Below are positions 18,801 to 26,869 of a stretch of 56,687 nucleotides of DNA, piece after piece; within the stretch, counting starts at the first letter, position 1, and the number at the start of each line of letters is the position of its first letter. The DNA is from an uncultured Anaerovibrio sp. (GTDB lineage Bacteria; Bacillota; Negativicutes; Selenomonadales; Selenomonadaceae). The stretch lies in NCBI RefSeq assembly GCF_947302755.1, contig NZ_CAMYWM010000003.1:1-56687 (forward strand). The letters are read 5' to 3'. A program made the translations under genes and the position numbers. The notes below the pieces were generated by a model. It did not search any database. It was given only the letters and a program-made list of their open reading frames with translations, and was not told where the DNA came from.

Positions 18801-18832
18801 GGGATGCTTCCTATGGGGGCATCCCTTTTTTT
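18801..18832 (+). terminator. Terminator of the second propionate operon
   Basis: GGGATGC (18801-18807) pairs with GCATCCC (18819-18825), followed by seven T. Confidence 0.85.
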
Positions 18833-18897
18833 ACCAATATAGTCCTTGATAATAAGATAGGCTAATGATATACTTCAGACAAGAATTGCAGGAGGTG

Positions 18898-19071
18898 TTG
18901 ATTATTACTGATAAAATTGAAGTTAGCGAAGATAATCAGGAATAGGTAAAAAGAGTCGTACTTAACTCTCGTAATAGTGAGGCTATCAAAGAGGCAATAC
19001 GGGAAGTGTCTCAGGAAATAATGAAAAAGAATGAAGAGCTATATCGGAGGCTGGCTTATAACGAGCTTTAA
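18898..19071 (+). pseudogene. Small ORF (57 codons) interrupted by an in-frame TAG
   Basis: Reading from TTG at 18898, just after GGAGG, gives a small acidic-then-basic helical protein with one TAG at codon 16 (18943-18945): ITDKIEVSEDNQE, stop, VKRVVLNSRNSEAIKEAI, then EVSQEIMKKNEELYRRLAYNEL and TAA. The last codons (YNEL, stop) lie inside the repeat that begins at 19057. The charged helical composition recalls small antitoxins, but I do not recognise a family. It could be a pseudogene, or the region may simply be non-coding. Confidence 0.35.
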
Positions 19072-19240
19072 GATGTCCCCCATCTCTTTAGGTGGGGGAA
19101 AACAAACTACAACAGCTGGCGAGCATATCTCTCAGTGCGGACATATCAAAGCAGCAACGATGCTTTGTTAATACGTCCCATGCGAAAGTGTCCTACAAAG
19201 CAAGACAATAGTCGAAGCTGAGTAGCTGACACTGACCGCC
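19057..19240 (+). repeat. Structured dispersed repeat, family 1, copy A (variant left end)
   Basis: The left 53 bases (19057-19109), including the terminator-like stem TCCCCCATCTCTTTAGGTGGGGGA, match the right edge of the window with one difference. The core GCGGACATATC ... AATACGTCCCATGC and the arm AAAGTGTCC ... GACACTGACCGC match copies B and D. Within the core, CAAAGCA pairs with TGCTTTG, a stem kept despite a changed sequence relative to copy B. Confidence 0.7.
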
Positions 19241-19388
19241 TCGTTGAAACGCTAATTGGAAGATTTTTCTTCTAAAGAAGAAAAATTTGAACAATGGCGT
19301 TATAAATGAGTTATGCTGGTATATAAAAGAGGAATAACCAGATAATTGTTGAATTAAAAAGGTATAGATTTTTTATGGAGGTGCATTT
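19241..19388. other. Spacer with a long perfect palindrome ahead of fabK
   Basis: ATTTTTCTTC, TAAA, GAAGAAAAAT (about 19263-19287) is a ten-base-pair perfect hairpin with no clear T-tail, framed by AACGC (about 19248) and GCGTT (about 19297). After it comes AT-rich leader with GGAGGTG before the fabK ATG. No clear promoter is seen. Confidence 0.4.
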
Positions 19389-20333
19389 ATGGCAAAGAGT
19401 ATTTGTGAGGTTTTGGGGATTAAGTATCCGATTATTCAAGGTGGAATGGCCTGGATTTCTGATGCCAGGATGGCGGCAGCGGTATCTAACGCAGGGGGAG
19501 CCGGTATCATTTCCTGTGGTGGCCGTACCACCGATTATGTAAGGGAAGAAATCCGTAAGGCCAAGACCTTGACGGATAAGCCTTTTGGGGTGAATATCAT
19601 GCTGATGGCTCCCAACAAGGACGAGATTTTGGAGGTTATCTGTGAGGAGAAGCCGGCCTTTGTAACCCTGGGGGCTGGTAATCCGGTTCCTTTTGTGGAG
19701 CCGCTTCATAAGGCCGGTATAAAGGTTATTCCGGTAGTGCCAAATGTTAAGCTGGCCAAGCGGCTGGAGCAGAACAATGCAGATGCCATCGTGGTAGAGG
19801 GCATGGAGGCCGGTGGCCACATTGGGGTGCTTACCACCATGGCACTTATGACCCAGGTTATTCCGGAGGTAAATATTCCGGTGGTAATGGCTGGCGGTAT
19901 TGCCGATGGCCGCGGTATTGCAGCAGCATTGCTTATGGGAGCAGCCGGCGTTCAGATGGGTACCCGCTTCCTGGTGGCAGAGGAGTGCCCTGTACATGAT
20001 AATTTCAAGCAGAAGCTGATTGAGGCTGTGGATACTGATACTATTGTTACCGGCCAGACCATCAAGAGTGCCGTAAGAGGTCTTAAAAACAAATTCTCCG
20101 AGGAATATCAGGCCCTGGAATTTTCCGGCAAGGCCACCAAGGAGGAACTTCTTAAGCTGGCCACTGGAACCAATAAGCTGGCAGCTGTGGACGGCGATAT
20201 GGAAAAGGGCATGATTCAGGCCGGGCAGAGCCTGACCCCGTTGAAGAAGATTGAGCCAATGGCTACTATAATCGAGAGCTTAGTGACCGAAGCACGGGCA
20301 ACCCTGGCTGAGGCCCAGAATATCAATCTATAA
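19389..20333 (+). CDS. fabK: Enoyl-ACP reductase II / nitronate monooxygenase-like flavoprotein
   Basis: 314-residue FMN-binding TIM-barrel protein of the FabK/2-nitropropane dioxygenase family. The N-terminal YPIIQGGMAWIS motif, the EGMEAGGHIG loop carrying the catalytic His, and the phosphate-binding MAGGIADGRG and GAAGVQMGTRF stretches are present. FabK performs the last reduction of each fatty-acid elongation cycle in Firmicutes without FabI; the length and motifs suit FabK, although a general nitronate monooxygenase is possible. It has a GGAGGTG site. No other fatty-acid gene is next to it, so it stands apart from a fab operon. Confidence 0.8.
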   Translation: MAKSICEVLGIKYPIIQGGMAWISDARMAAAVSNAGGAGIISCGGRTTDYVREEIRKAKTLTDKPFGVNIMLMAPNKDEILEVICEEKPAFVTLGAGNPVPFVEPLHKAGIKVIPVVPNVKLAKRLEQNNADAIVVEGMEAGGHIGVLTTMALMTQVIPEVNIPVVMAGGIADGRGIAAALLMGAAGVQMGTRFLVAEECPVHDNFKQKLIEAVDTDTIVTGQTIKSAVRGLKNKFSEEYQALEFSGKATKEELLKLATGTNKLAAVDGDMEKGMIQAGQSLTPLKKIEPMATIIESLVTEARATLAEAQNINL

Positions 20334-20337
20334 CAGC

Positions 20338-20540
20338 TCATATGAATACGGTAGTCAGTGATAGTTGACTTCACCTCGGGTCTCTGGGCTAAAACTATTT
20401 TTTGCCTTTACTTAGCAACGATAAAAGTCGAACTCGCTTCGCTCAAACAACGACATTTTCTCGCTGTGTGAGAACGCAAATAAATAGCTTTCGACGCCCA
20501 TCCCCCTAATGCTTCAGTCAATCTATCATGACCACCATTT
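20338..20540. repeat. Intergenic repeat-like element with inverted ends, family 3
   Basis: GTCAGTGATAGTTGAC near 20354 and GTCAATCTATCATGAC near 20517 form imperfect inverted ends. Between them are AAAACTATTTTTTGC, a TCGCTTCGCTCAAACAACG segment of the kind repeated in many gut genomes, and GCAAATAAATAGCTTTCGACG. No coding sequence is convincing. Only one copy is in the window, so the call rests on composition. Confidence 0.35.
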
Positions 20541-20552
20541 ATGTACATAAAA

Positions 20553-20583
20553 AGGACGTCTGGATTTTCCAGACGTCCTTTAA
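20553..20583 (-). terminator. Terminator of the DUF1858 gene (possibly bidirectional)
   Basis: AGGACGTCTGG and CCAGACGTCCT form an eleven-base-pair stem; read on the minus strand it is followed by TTTTTATG. It lies just past the minus-strand gene and could also stop fabK transcripts. Confidence 0.8.
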
Positions 20584-20611
20584 GTTGACTAAAGCTATAC
20601 CCTGTCAGCTA

Positions 20612-20812
20612 TCAGTTTTCACCAACAACCTCGTTCAGACCTGCAATAAGCTGATCAATATCGATGCCATGGGCAGAAGCACCCTGCTCGATATTTTCAA
20701 AGTGTGCAGCTGCACAGCCGATGCAGCCCATACCACTGTTCATGAAAACTGGTACGGTATCCGGATATTTAGTAACAACCTCCATGATGGACATGTCCTT
20801 TGTGATAGTCAT
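20612..20812 (-). CDS. DUF1858 domain protein (small CxxC redox-like protein)
   Basis: 66-residue protein matching the DUF1858/hybrid-cluster-protein-associated disulfide domain: ITKDMSIMEVVTKYPDT, then the conserved FMNSGMGCIGCAAAHFENIEQGA with a CxxC pair near residues 30-33, and a LIAGLNEVVGE tail. Such proteins are common in anaerobes and may act in redox or Fe-S handling; function is unproven. AAGGAGG (20823-20829, complement) precedes the start and a TATAAT (20857-20862, complement) lies further upstream. It is a monocistronic minus-strand gene between two plus-strand units. Confidence 0.85.
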   Translation of the reverse strand: MTITKDMSIMEVVTKYPDTVPVFMNSGMGCIGCAAAHFENIEQGASAHGIDIDQLIAGLNEVVGEN

Positions 20813-20953
20813 ATATAAACAACCTCCTTAATAATAGTTATTAATTACACTACCCGATTATATCATAAATAAGAAAAATTTCCTAATATAATATGGGAAA
20901 ATTAAAAAGATTGAGGTATAATGTAGTGGTGCAATTTATTACGGAGGAATATG

Positions 20954-21787
20954 ATGGTTAATTTTGAGGAATATGTTCAAAAATACAGGTTGTTTATAAT
21001 AGCAGGCATTATTCTGCTGGCTGTTGGTATGATAGCTCTGATGGGCAAGAAGGAAGAGACTGTGCCTCAGCAGGCTGCCAAGGCGGAGGACCATAGAGGT
21101 ATTACGGTTCTTAACTACCACAAGATAGATAATACCTTTCATTCCTTATCAGTGAGACCTGAGGATTTTGAGAAGCAGATGCAGTGGCTGAAGCAGCATG
21201 GCTATCATTCCATTACCCCTGATCAGCTGTACGAATTTGTAACCAATGGTGTGGAGCTGCCGGACAATCCGGTTATGATAACCTTTGATGATGGTTATAT
21301 AGACAATTATACAAATGCCTATCCTATAATGAAAAAATATGGCTTTGTGGGAACGATTTTCGTAGTTACTTCATTTTTGGAAAAATACCCAAATTATCTG
21401 ACCTGGAATCAGGCCAGGGAATTGGAGGACAATGGTTTTTGCATTGAATCCCATACCAATACCCATAAGTCTATGACTGAGGCCAGTGATGATCAGATTA
21501 TGGAGGAGCTGACCACCTCCAAAGCCATGATTAAGGAGAAGCTGGGTAAGGAGTCGGGATTTATTGCCTATCCAACTGGGTCTTATAACCTCCATATTGC
21601 CCAACTGGTAAAAAATGCCGGATACAAGGCCGGGTTTACCATAAAGTATGATGCAGTCAGCCGCGGCAGTAATGTTTACGCCCTGGAGCGGGTACCTATA
21701 TTTCATACAGAGGATACCAACAGAGACTTTTTGGAAAGGGTCCTGTACCTCCCACTTATGAATAAGGATGGTTGGATTAAAAAATAA
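20954..21787 (+). CDS. Membrane-anchored polysaccharide deacetylase (NodB/PgaB-like)
   Basis: About 277 residues. A hydrophobic segment near residues 12-31 anchors the protein outside the cytoplasmic membrane. The NodB domain follows: TVLNYHKI, the TFDDGY motif (general base and metal Asp), SHTNTH (two metal His), and AYPTGSYN. Such enzymes remove N-acetyl groups from poly-GlcNAc or peptidoglycan; the HYHKI-like start is closer to the PgaB/IcaB type. GGAGG at 20943 favours the ATG at 20954 over the one three bases earlier. A TATAAT lies at 20917-20922. It stands alone, closed by a terminator, just before the dcw cluster. Confidence 0.85.
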   Translation: MVNFEEYVQKYRLFIIAGIILLAVGMIALMGKKEETVPQQAAKAEDHRGITVLNYHKIDNTFHSLSVRPEDFEKQMQWLKQHGYHSITPDQLYEFVTNGVELPDNPVMITFDDGYIDNYTNAYPIMKKYGFVGTIFVVTSFLEKYPNYLTWNQARELEDNGFCIESHTNTHKSMTEASDDQIMEELTTSKAMIKEKLGKESGFIAYPTGSYNLHIAQLVKNAGYKAGFTIKYDAVSRGSNVYALERVPIFHTEDTNRDFLERVLYLPLMNKDGWIKK

Positions 21788-21799
21788 ATAAAGCTAATT

Positions 21800-21834
21800 A
21801 ACGTCTTTGATTTTATTTCAAAGGCGTTTTTTTT
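21800..21834 (+). terminator. Terminator after the deacetylase gene
   Basis: AACGTCTTTG pairs with CAAAGGCGTT (one mismatch) and runs into eight T. Confidence 0.8.
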
Positions 21835-21934
21835 ATATGCATAATTATTAAAGAGATAGAAAAATAATTATCTAGGACCTTTTTCCATTTTTTTATGTTT
21901 TTGGTGATTTTGGAATTGTAAAAATTACTAAAAA

Positions 21935-21959
21935 GTGGAAAAAAGTGGGGCGATGTGGT
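21935..21959 (+). promoter_or_regulatory. Putative MraZ operator repeats
   Basis: GTGGA (21935), GTGGG (21945) and GTGGT (21955) recur with exact ten-base spacing, placing them on one face of the helix, 30-54 bases before mraZ. This is the known arrangement of MraZ-box repeats in other bacteria, where MraZ represses its own dcw operon. A further GTGGT lies at 21976. Confidence 0.65.
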
Positions 21960-21988
21960 AGACTATGTCTACAAGGTGGTGATGAAGG

Positions 21989-22420
21989 ATGTTGATGGGT
22001 GAATATAACCATTCCCTGGATGCGAAGGGGCGGGTAATTTTACCGGCGGATTTTCGCAGCGAAATGGGGGACTCCTTCATAATTACCAAGGGCTTGGACA
22101 GTTGTCTGTTTATCTATCCCCAGTCTGAGTGGGAGCAGCTTTCGGTGAAGCTTCGTCAACTACCTTTAGCCAAAACTGAGGCCCGTGCCTTTGTGCGCTT
22201 CTTCTTCGCCGGTGCCCGCCAGGTTGAGCTTGATAAGCAGGGACGGTTTTTGATACCTGCCACCCTTCGTCAGCACGCCGCCCTGAAAAAGGATGCGGTA
22301 CTTATTGGTGTATCCAACCGTATTGAGGTTTGGAGCAAGGATGAGTGGCTTAAGTACAATGAGGAAATTACTCCATCGGTGTCTGCTATAGCTGAAACAT
22401 TGGCCGAGCTGGGGATATGA
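21989..22420 (+). CDS. mraZ: Transcriptional regulator MraZ
   Basis: 143-residue protein with two AbrB/SpoVT-like half-domains: MLMGEYNHSLDAKGRVILP at the start and ELDKQGRFLIPATLR in the second half. MraZ binds DNA as a ring-shaped oligomer and controls the division and cell-wall operon it heads. The start at 21989 fits the family's MxMGEY beginning. Operator-like repeats are found directly upstream. It is followed eight bases later by rsmH, the conserved order. Confidence 0.95.
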   Translation: MLMGEYNHSLDAKGRVILPADFRSEMGDSFIITKGLDSCLFIYPQSEWEQLSVKLRQLPLAKTEARAFVRFFFAGARQVELDKQGRFLIPATLRQHAALKKDAVLIGVSNRIEVWSKDEWLKYNEEITPSVSAIAETLAELGI

Positions 22421-22428
22421 GGTAGCAA

Positions 22429-23373
22429 ATGAGTGAGAAATTTCATCATGTAAGCGTAATGCCTGAGGAGACGGTTAATGGCCTGGTAACCAATTTATCT
22501 GGTATATATGTGGACTGTACCTTAGGTGGGGCTGGTCACTCCAAAATGATTGCTGACAGATTAAATGAAGCTGGCCGCTTAATAGGCATTGACCAGGATA
22601 TATCAGCCATAGAGGCTGCCAGGGAGCGGTTGGCTGATTGCAGATGCCGTGTTGATATTGTAAACAGTAATTTTTCCAATCTGGAAAGCATCCTAAGTGA
22701 GCAGGGAGCAGAAAGTGTAGATGGCATTCTGTTCGATCTGGGGGTTTCCTCCCATCAGCTTGATACAGCCGAGAGAGGGTTTTCCTATATGCTGGATGCA
22801 CCTCTGGATATGCGTATGAATCAGCAGGCGGATTTTTCGGCCTATGATGTGGTCAACAGCTATGATATGGATGAGCTTTGCCGTATTTTTAAGGAATATG
22901 GCGAAGAACGATGGTATAAGCGGATAGCCCAGTTTATTGTGGAAGCCCGTAAGGATGCTCCAATAGGGACTACCGGTGAATTGGTAGATATAATAAAAAA
23001 AGCGGTTCCGGCGGCAGTGAGAAATGCCAAGGGGGGCCATCCGGCCAAGCGGATTTTTCAGGCCATCAGAATAGAGGTCAATAATGAGCTGGGAATTTTG
23101 GAGGAAGCCTTCCGCACGGCCGTCAAGCACTTAAGGCCAGGGGGCAGAATAGGGATTATAACCTTTCATTCCCTTGAGGACAGGATAGCCAAGAATGTAC
23201 TTAGGGAGATGTCCAGCAGCTGTATTTGTCCACCATCTCTTCCGGTGTGCGTATGTAACCATAAGCCGGAAATCAAATTGCTCGTGAAGGCTGCCGTGGC
23301 CTCGGCTGATGAATTGGAGCATAATTCAAGAGCTAAAAGCGCAAAGCTGCGTATAGCGGAAAAACTGGCCTGA
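22429..23373 (+). CDS. rsmH: 16S rRNA (cytosine1402-N4)-methyltransferase RsmH
   Basis: 314-residue SAM-dependent methyltransferase that modifies C1402 in the ribosomal P-site. The start has the family's HHVSVMPEETVNGL, SAM motif DCTLGGAGHS, FDLGVSSHQLD, GFSYMLDAPLDMRM and, later, PGGRIGIITFHSLEDR. Length and position after mraZ are standard. GAGGTAGC is the ribosome site. Confidence 0.96.
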   Translation: MSEKFHHVSVMPEETVNGLVTNLSGIYVDCTLGGAGHSKMIADRLNEAGRLIGIDQDISAIEAARERLADCRCRVDIVNSNFSNLESILSEQGAESVDGILFDLGVSSHQLDTAERGFSYMLDAPLDMRMNQQADFSAYDVVNSYDMDELCRIFKEYGEERWYKRIAQFIVEARKDAPIGTTGELVDIIKKAVPAAVRNAKGGHPAKRIFQAIRIEVNNELGILEEAFRTAVKHLRPGGRIGIITFHSLEDRIAKNVLREMSSSCICPPSLPVCVCNHKPEIKLLVKAAVASADELEHNSRAKSAKLRIAEKLA

Positions 23374-23407
23374 TGTAAGGCTACAGGTATGGAAAGGAGG
23401 TAATTGT

Positions 23408-23782
23408 GTGCTTGCCCGTCAATTAGTAGAAGAAGAATATTTTGAAGAACTTCCTCAGCAGCAGCAAAAAATCATACGGCGTAGGGTCGTAAGGCGTAAT
23501 GCGCATGAGGATCCTCGCCGCAAGCAGGCATTATGTTTGTTCGTATTAGGTGCACTTATTTATGGATTAATTTTGTGGTTCAGCAGCTGCCTGGCCAGTG
23601 AGGTGTACGAGGTGGGCCGTATCCAGGCCGAAGCCAGTGGGCTGGAGAAAAGCAACGAGGATCTTAAGGTAGAAAACGCAAAATTGAAGTCTCATTCCCG
23701 AATAAAGGAAATAGCTGTGAACCAGTTGGGGATGACTGTACCGCAGGAGAATTATTTTGCAGGGAGCAAGGCCAAGAATTAA
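23408..23782 (+). CDS. ftsL: Cell-division protein FtsL-like
   Basis: 124-residue bitopic membrane protein: a basic cytoplasmic part rich in Gln and Arg (residues 1-44), one hydrophobic helix (about 45-64), and a short external coiled coil (EASGLEKSNEDLKVENAKLK) ending in IKEIAVNQLGM, as in the FtsL/DivIC family. FtsL scaffolds FtsQ and FtsB at the division site. It begins with GTG after AAAGGAGG. A terminator follows and the transpeptidase gene ftsI, normally next, is missing. Confidence 0.8.
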   Translation: MLARQLVEEEYFEELPQQQQKIIRRRVVRRNAHEDPRRKQALCLFVLGALIYGLILWFSSCLASEVYEVGRIQAEASGLEKSNEDLKVENAKLKSHSRIKEIAVNQLGMTVPQENYFAGSKAKN

Positions 23783-23798
23783 GAGAATAAACCATGTG

Positions 23799-23831
23799 AA
23801 AAAGGGATTTGCGTAAGCGGTCCCTTTTTGA
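23799..23831 (+). terminator. Terminator between ftsL and murE
   Basis: AAAAAGGGA (23799-23807) pairs with TCCCTTTTT (23821-23829). Two TATAAT boxes follow at 23866 and 23897 without good -35 partners, so a new transcript may begin here for murE. Confidence 0.7.
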
Positions 23832-23941
23832 TTTTGGCAAAATAATCCACGGCTTAAAATAAGTATATAATAGTAGAAAAATACTTGTTTTAGGGGTATA
23901 ATATCTTAGTTATGTTATGGTTAAAATTAGGAGGAGCGTTA

Positions 23942-25438
23942 ATGGAAAAAACATTGGGTTCACTGGCTGCCCTTATTGAAGGGGCAGAGATTATTGGAAG
24001 CAGTGAAACTGTAATTAAGGATATAGAGCATGATTCCAGAAAAGCAACGGAGGGAACCCTGTTTGTATGTATTGCAGGGGCCCATGTGGATGGTCATGAT
24101 TTCATTCCCCAGGCCAGGGATAAGGGAGCTGCAGCCATTATTACAGATAATGAGAACGCTCCTATGCCTGCCGGAATGGATGTACTGCTGGTGCCAAAGC
24201 TGAAGGAAGCCCTGAAGGTTATTGTGCCATTTTTTTATGATTATCCCGCCCGGCGTATGCGTGTAATTGGCATAACCGGTACCAACGGCAAGACCTCCAT
24301 AAGCTACATGATACGGGCTATGCTGCGCAGGATGGGCTTTAGGGTAGGCCTTATCGGCACCATTCAGATCATGATCGAGGATGAGGTGCTGCCTGTTCAT
24401 AATACTACTCCTGATGTGGTGGAGCTTCAGCATACCATGTATATGATGCTGGAGAAAAACATGGATTATGTGGTTATGGAGGTATCCTCCCATGCCCTGG
24501 ACCAGGACCGGGTGGCCGGCGTGGAATTTGATACGGTAGTATTTACCAATCTCACCCAGGATCACCTGGATTATCACAAGACCCTGGAAAACTACAAGCT
24601 GGCCAAGGCCAAGCTTTTTGGGCTGGTGAGCAGTCCGTCAAATGTGAAAAATGGTAAAACGGCTGTTGTGAATATTGATGATGGAGCTGGTCAGTTCATG
24701 CTTGATCACGCCCATTGCCGTCATATTACCTACGGTATTGACCATGAGGCGTCCCTGAAGGCCGAAAATATTCAGGTATTGGCCAGCGGTGCCAAATTCG
24801 ATATAAAGCAGCAGTTTGGCTCCCTGCCCTTGGATTTAAAGATTACCGGGATTTTCAATGTGTATAACGTAATGGCGGCGGCAGGGGCGGCTATGGCCGA
24901 GGGAATCCCGCTGCCAATTATTAAGGCTGCCCTGGAGGAATTCAGCGGTGTACCTGGTCGCTTCGAGTTGGTTCGTGGTGGTCAGGACTTTGCTGTTATT
25001 GTGGATTATGCCCATACCCCTGATGGTCTGGAAAATATTCTCCATACTGCCCGCCAGATTTGTGATAATCGTATTATTACCGTCTTTGGCTGCGGTGGCG
25101 ACCGGGATCGGACCAAGCGGCCAATTATGGGACGGATTGCGGCGGAGCTTTCCGATGTTATTGTGGCCACCTCAGATAACCCCAGAACCGAGGACCCTTC
25201 CTTTATTCTCGGTCAGGTGGTGGAAGGTGTTGAGCAGGCGGCAGGCCGTAAGCAGCACGAGGCCATTATTGATCGCCGTGAGGCTATTTTCAGGGCCGTG
25301 GAAATCGCGGAAAAGGGGGATATTGTGGTAATTGCCGGCAAGGGCCATGAGGATTACCAAATTCTCAAGGATAAGACAATTCATTTTGATGATAAAGAGG
25401 TGGCTGCCGAGGCCATCAAAGTAAAAATGGGAGAATGA
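23942..25438 (+). CDS. murE: UDP-MurNAc-L-Ala-D-Glu:meso-diaminopimelate ligase
   Basis: 498-residue Mur ligase that adds meso-diaminopimelate to the peptidoglycan stem. ATP-binding GITGTNGKTSI is near residue 115, HTTPD and MEVSSHALDQ mark the UDP-substrate site, and DNPR in ATSDNPRTEDP identifies the meso-DAP (not lysine) type. The ATG at 23942 has AGGAGGAG upstream; an earlier in-frame ATG at 23912 lacks one. It overlaps murF by four bases (ATGA). Confidence 0.96.
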   Translation: MEKTLGSLAALIEGAEIIGSSETVIKDIEHDSRKATEGTLFVCIAGAHVDGHDFIPQARDKGAAAIITDNENAPMPAGMDVLLVPKLKEALKVIVPFFYDYPARRMRVIGITGTNGKTSISYMIRAMLRRMGFRVGLIGTIQIMIEDEVLPVHNTTPDVVELQHTMYMMLEKNMDYVVMEVSSHALDQDRVAGVEFDTVVFTNLTQDHLDYHKTLENYKLAKAKLFGLVSSPSNVKNGKTAVVNIDDGAGQFMLDHAHCRHITYGIDHEASLKAENIQVLASGAKFDIKQQFGSLPLDLKITGIFNVYNVMAAAGAAMAEGIPLPIIKAALEEFSGVPGRFELVRGGQDFAVIVDYAHTPDGLENILHTARQICDNRIITVFGCGGDRDRTKRPIMGRIAAELSDVIVATSDNPRTEDPSFILGQVVEGVEQAAGRKQHEAIIDRREAIFRAVEIAEKGDIVVIAGKGHEDYQILKDKTIHFDDKEVAAEAIKVKMGE

Positions 25439-26820
25439 GCATGCCTGAGTTTTCTTTAAATGACGTGAAGCAGGCCCTGAGTGGGGCGGAAATATTGGAA
25501 TGTGTCCAGGAGCAGTTTTCTGAAATTGTTACCGATAGCCGCAAAATTGTGCCCGGCTGCCTCTTTGTTGCCCTGAAGGGGGAGCGGTTCAATGGTGAAG
25601 CCTTTGCAGAGGAGGCCTTGAAGCTGGGGGCAAATGGTGTATTGGTCAGCAGTGAATATGCAATGCCACAGGCCAGACTGGGGGGCACCGTAATCAAGGC
25701 TGCCACCGATACCCAGAGGGCATACCAGCAGCTGGCCCATTTTTGGCGCATGAAATTTGATATTCCTGTGGTGTGTATTACCGGCTCCAATGGTAAGACC
25801 ACCACCAAGGATTTGACGGCTTCGGTGCTTTCGGCCCGGTTCCCTGTTTTAAAGACCCAGGCCAACTATAATAATGAAATTGGTTTGCCAATGACCTTGC
25901 TTAATATGAACGGGACGCACCGGGCGGCTGTGGTGGAAATCGGTATGCGTGGCCTGGGCCAGATTAAGGCCCTGGCTCCTGTTGCGGCTCCCACTATTGG
26001 CATAGTAACCAACGTAGGGGAAACCCACATGGAGCTGCTGGGCTCCATAGAGAATATTGCCAGGGCCAAGGCGGAGCTGGTGGAGGCTATTCCGACCGGC
26101 GGTACAGTTATCTTGAATAATGATAATGAATATACGGCGGCTATGCGTGATAAATGCAATAGTGGCGTTCGGGTCATTACCTTTGGGATAGATAAAGAGG
26201 CAGATATACAGGCCTTTGATGTAGTTGGGGGCCTTAATACCACTACCTTTAAATGTCGGTTAGGTACGGATGGGCCGGTAGGCGACTTTAGCCTCCCTAT
26301 GGTGGGACGTCACAATGTATCCAATGCCCTGGCGGCCATCGGGGCCGGCTTCGCCCTTGGCCTGGATGCGGAGACAATTCAGCGGGGCCTGGATAATTTG
26401 GAAATGACCGGCATGCGCTTTGAGGCCAAACGGGTGGGCCGGTATAACGTAATAAATGATGCGTATAATGCCAGCCCAATGTCCATGGAGGCCGCCATCA
26501 ATACTTTGGCGGAAATAACCAAGGGACGTCGGATTGCTGTACTGGGTGACATGCTGGAGCTGGGTGATGTTTCGGTGGCAGCTCATCAAAGGGTGGGCCG
26601 TCAGGTGGCCCAAAGTGGTGCTGTGGCTCTGGTGGCCTTTGGTACCATGGGCCGGGAAATCGCCAAGGGGGCCAGTGACGCTGGTATGGAAAATGTTTTC
26701 CATGTGGACAGCCATGAGGCGGCAGCCGCCAAGCTGAAGGAGCTGCTTCAGCCCGAGGATACAGTGCTGTTCAAGGGCTCACGGGGGATGAAGATGGAAG
26801 CAATCATCGATCTTATTTGA
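25435..26820 (+). CDS. murF: UDP-MurNAc-tripeptide:D-Ala-D-Ala ligase
   Basis: 461-residue Mur ligase that completes the UDP-MurNAc-pentapeptide by adding D-Ala-D-Ala. Motifs: TDSRKIVPGCLFVAL at the start, CITGSNGKTTTKDL, NYNNEIGLPMTLL, VVEIGMRGLGQI, INDAYNASPMSM and KGSRGMKMEAII at the end. Coupled to murE by the ATGA overlap; a second in-frame ATG lies at 25441. Confidence 0.96.
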   Translation: MSMPEFSLNDVKQALSGAEILECVQEQFSEIVTDSRKIVPGCLFVALKGERFNGEAFAEEALKLGANGVLVSSEYAMPQARLGGTVIKAATDTQRAYQQLAHFWRMKFDIPVVCITGSNGKTTTKDLTASVLSARFPVLKTQANYNNEIGLPMTLLNMNGTHRAAVVEIGMRGLGQIKALAPVAAPTIGIVTNVGETHMELLGSIENIARAKAELVEAIPTGGTVILNNDNEYTAAMRDKCNSGVRVITFGIDKEADIQAFDVVGGLNTTTFKCRLGTDGPVGDFSLPMVGRHNVSNALAAIGAGFALGLDAETIQRGLDNLEMTGMRFEAKRVGRYNVINDAYNASPMSMEAAINTLAEITKGRRIAVLGDMLELGDVSVAAHQRVGRQVAQSGAVALVAFGTMGREIAKGASDAGMENVFHVDSHEAAAAKLKELLQPEDTVLFKGSRGMKMEAIIDLI

Positions 26821-26869
26821 TTGCAAAAAATATGTTATGGGTTAATCTTTTGGAGGCTTTGTCTTTATT

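Noticed and set aside
23960-24577. Minus-strand frames in the mur genes (also 28067-28948, 29875-30531, 31012-31608, 32089-33000)
   Set aside because: Low-complexity His/Ile/Gly-rich translations typical of antisense frames in biased genes; no support as proteins.
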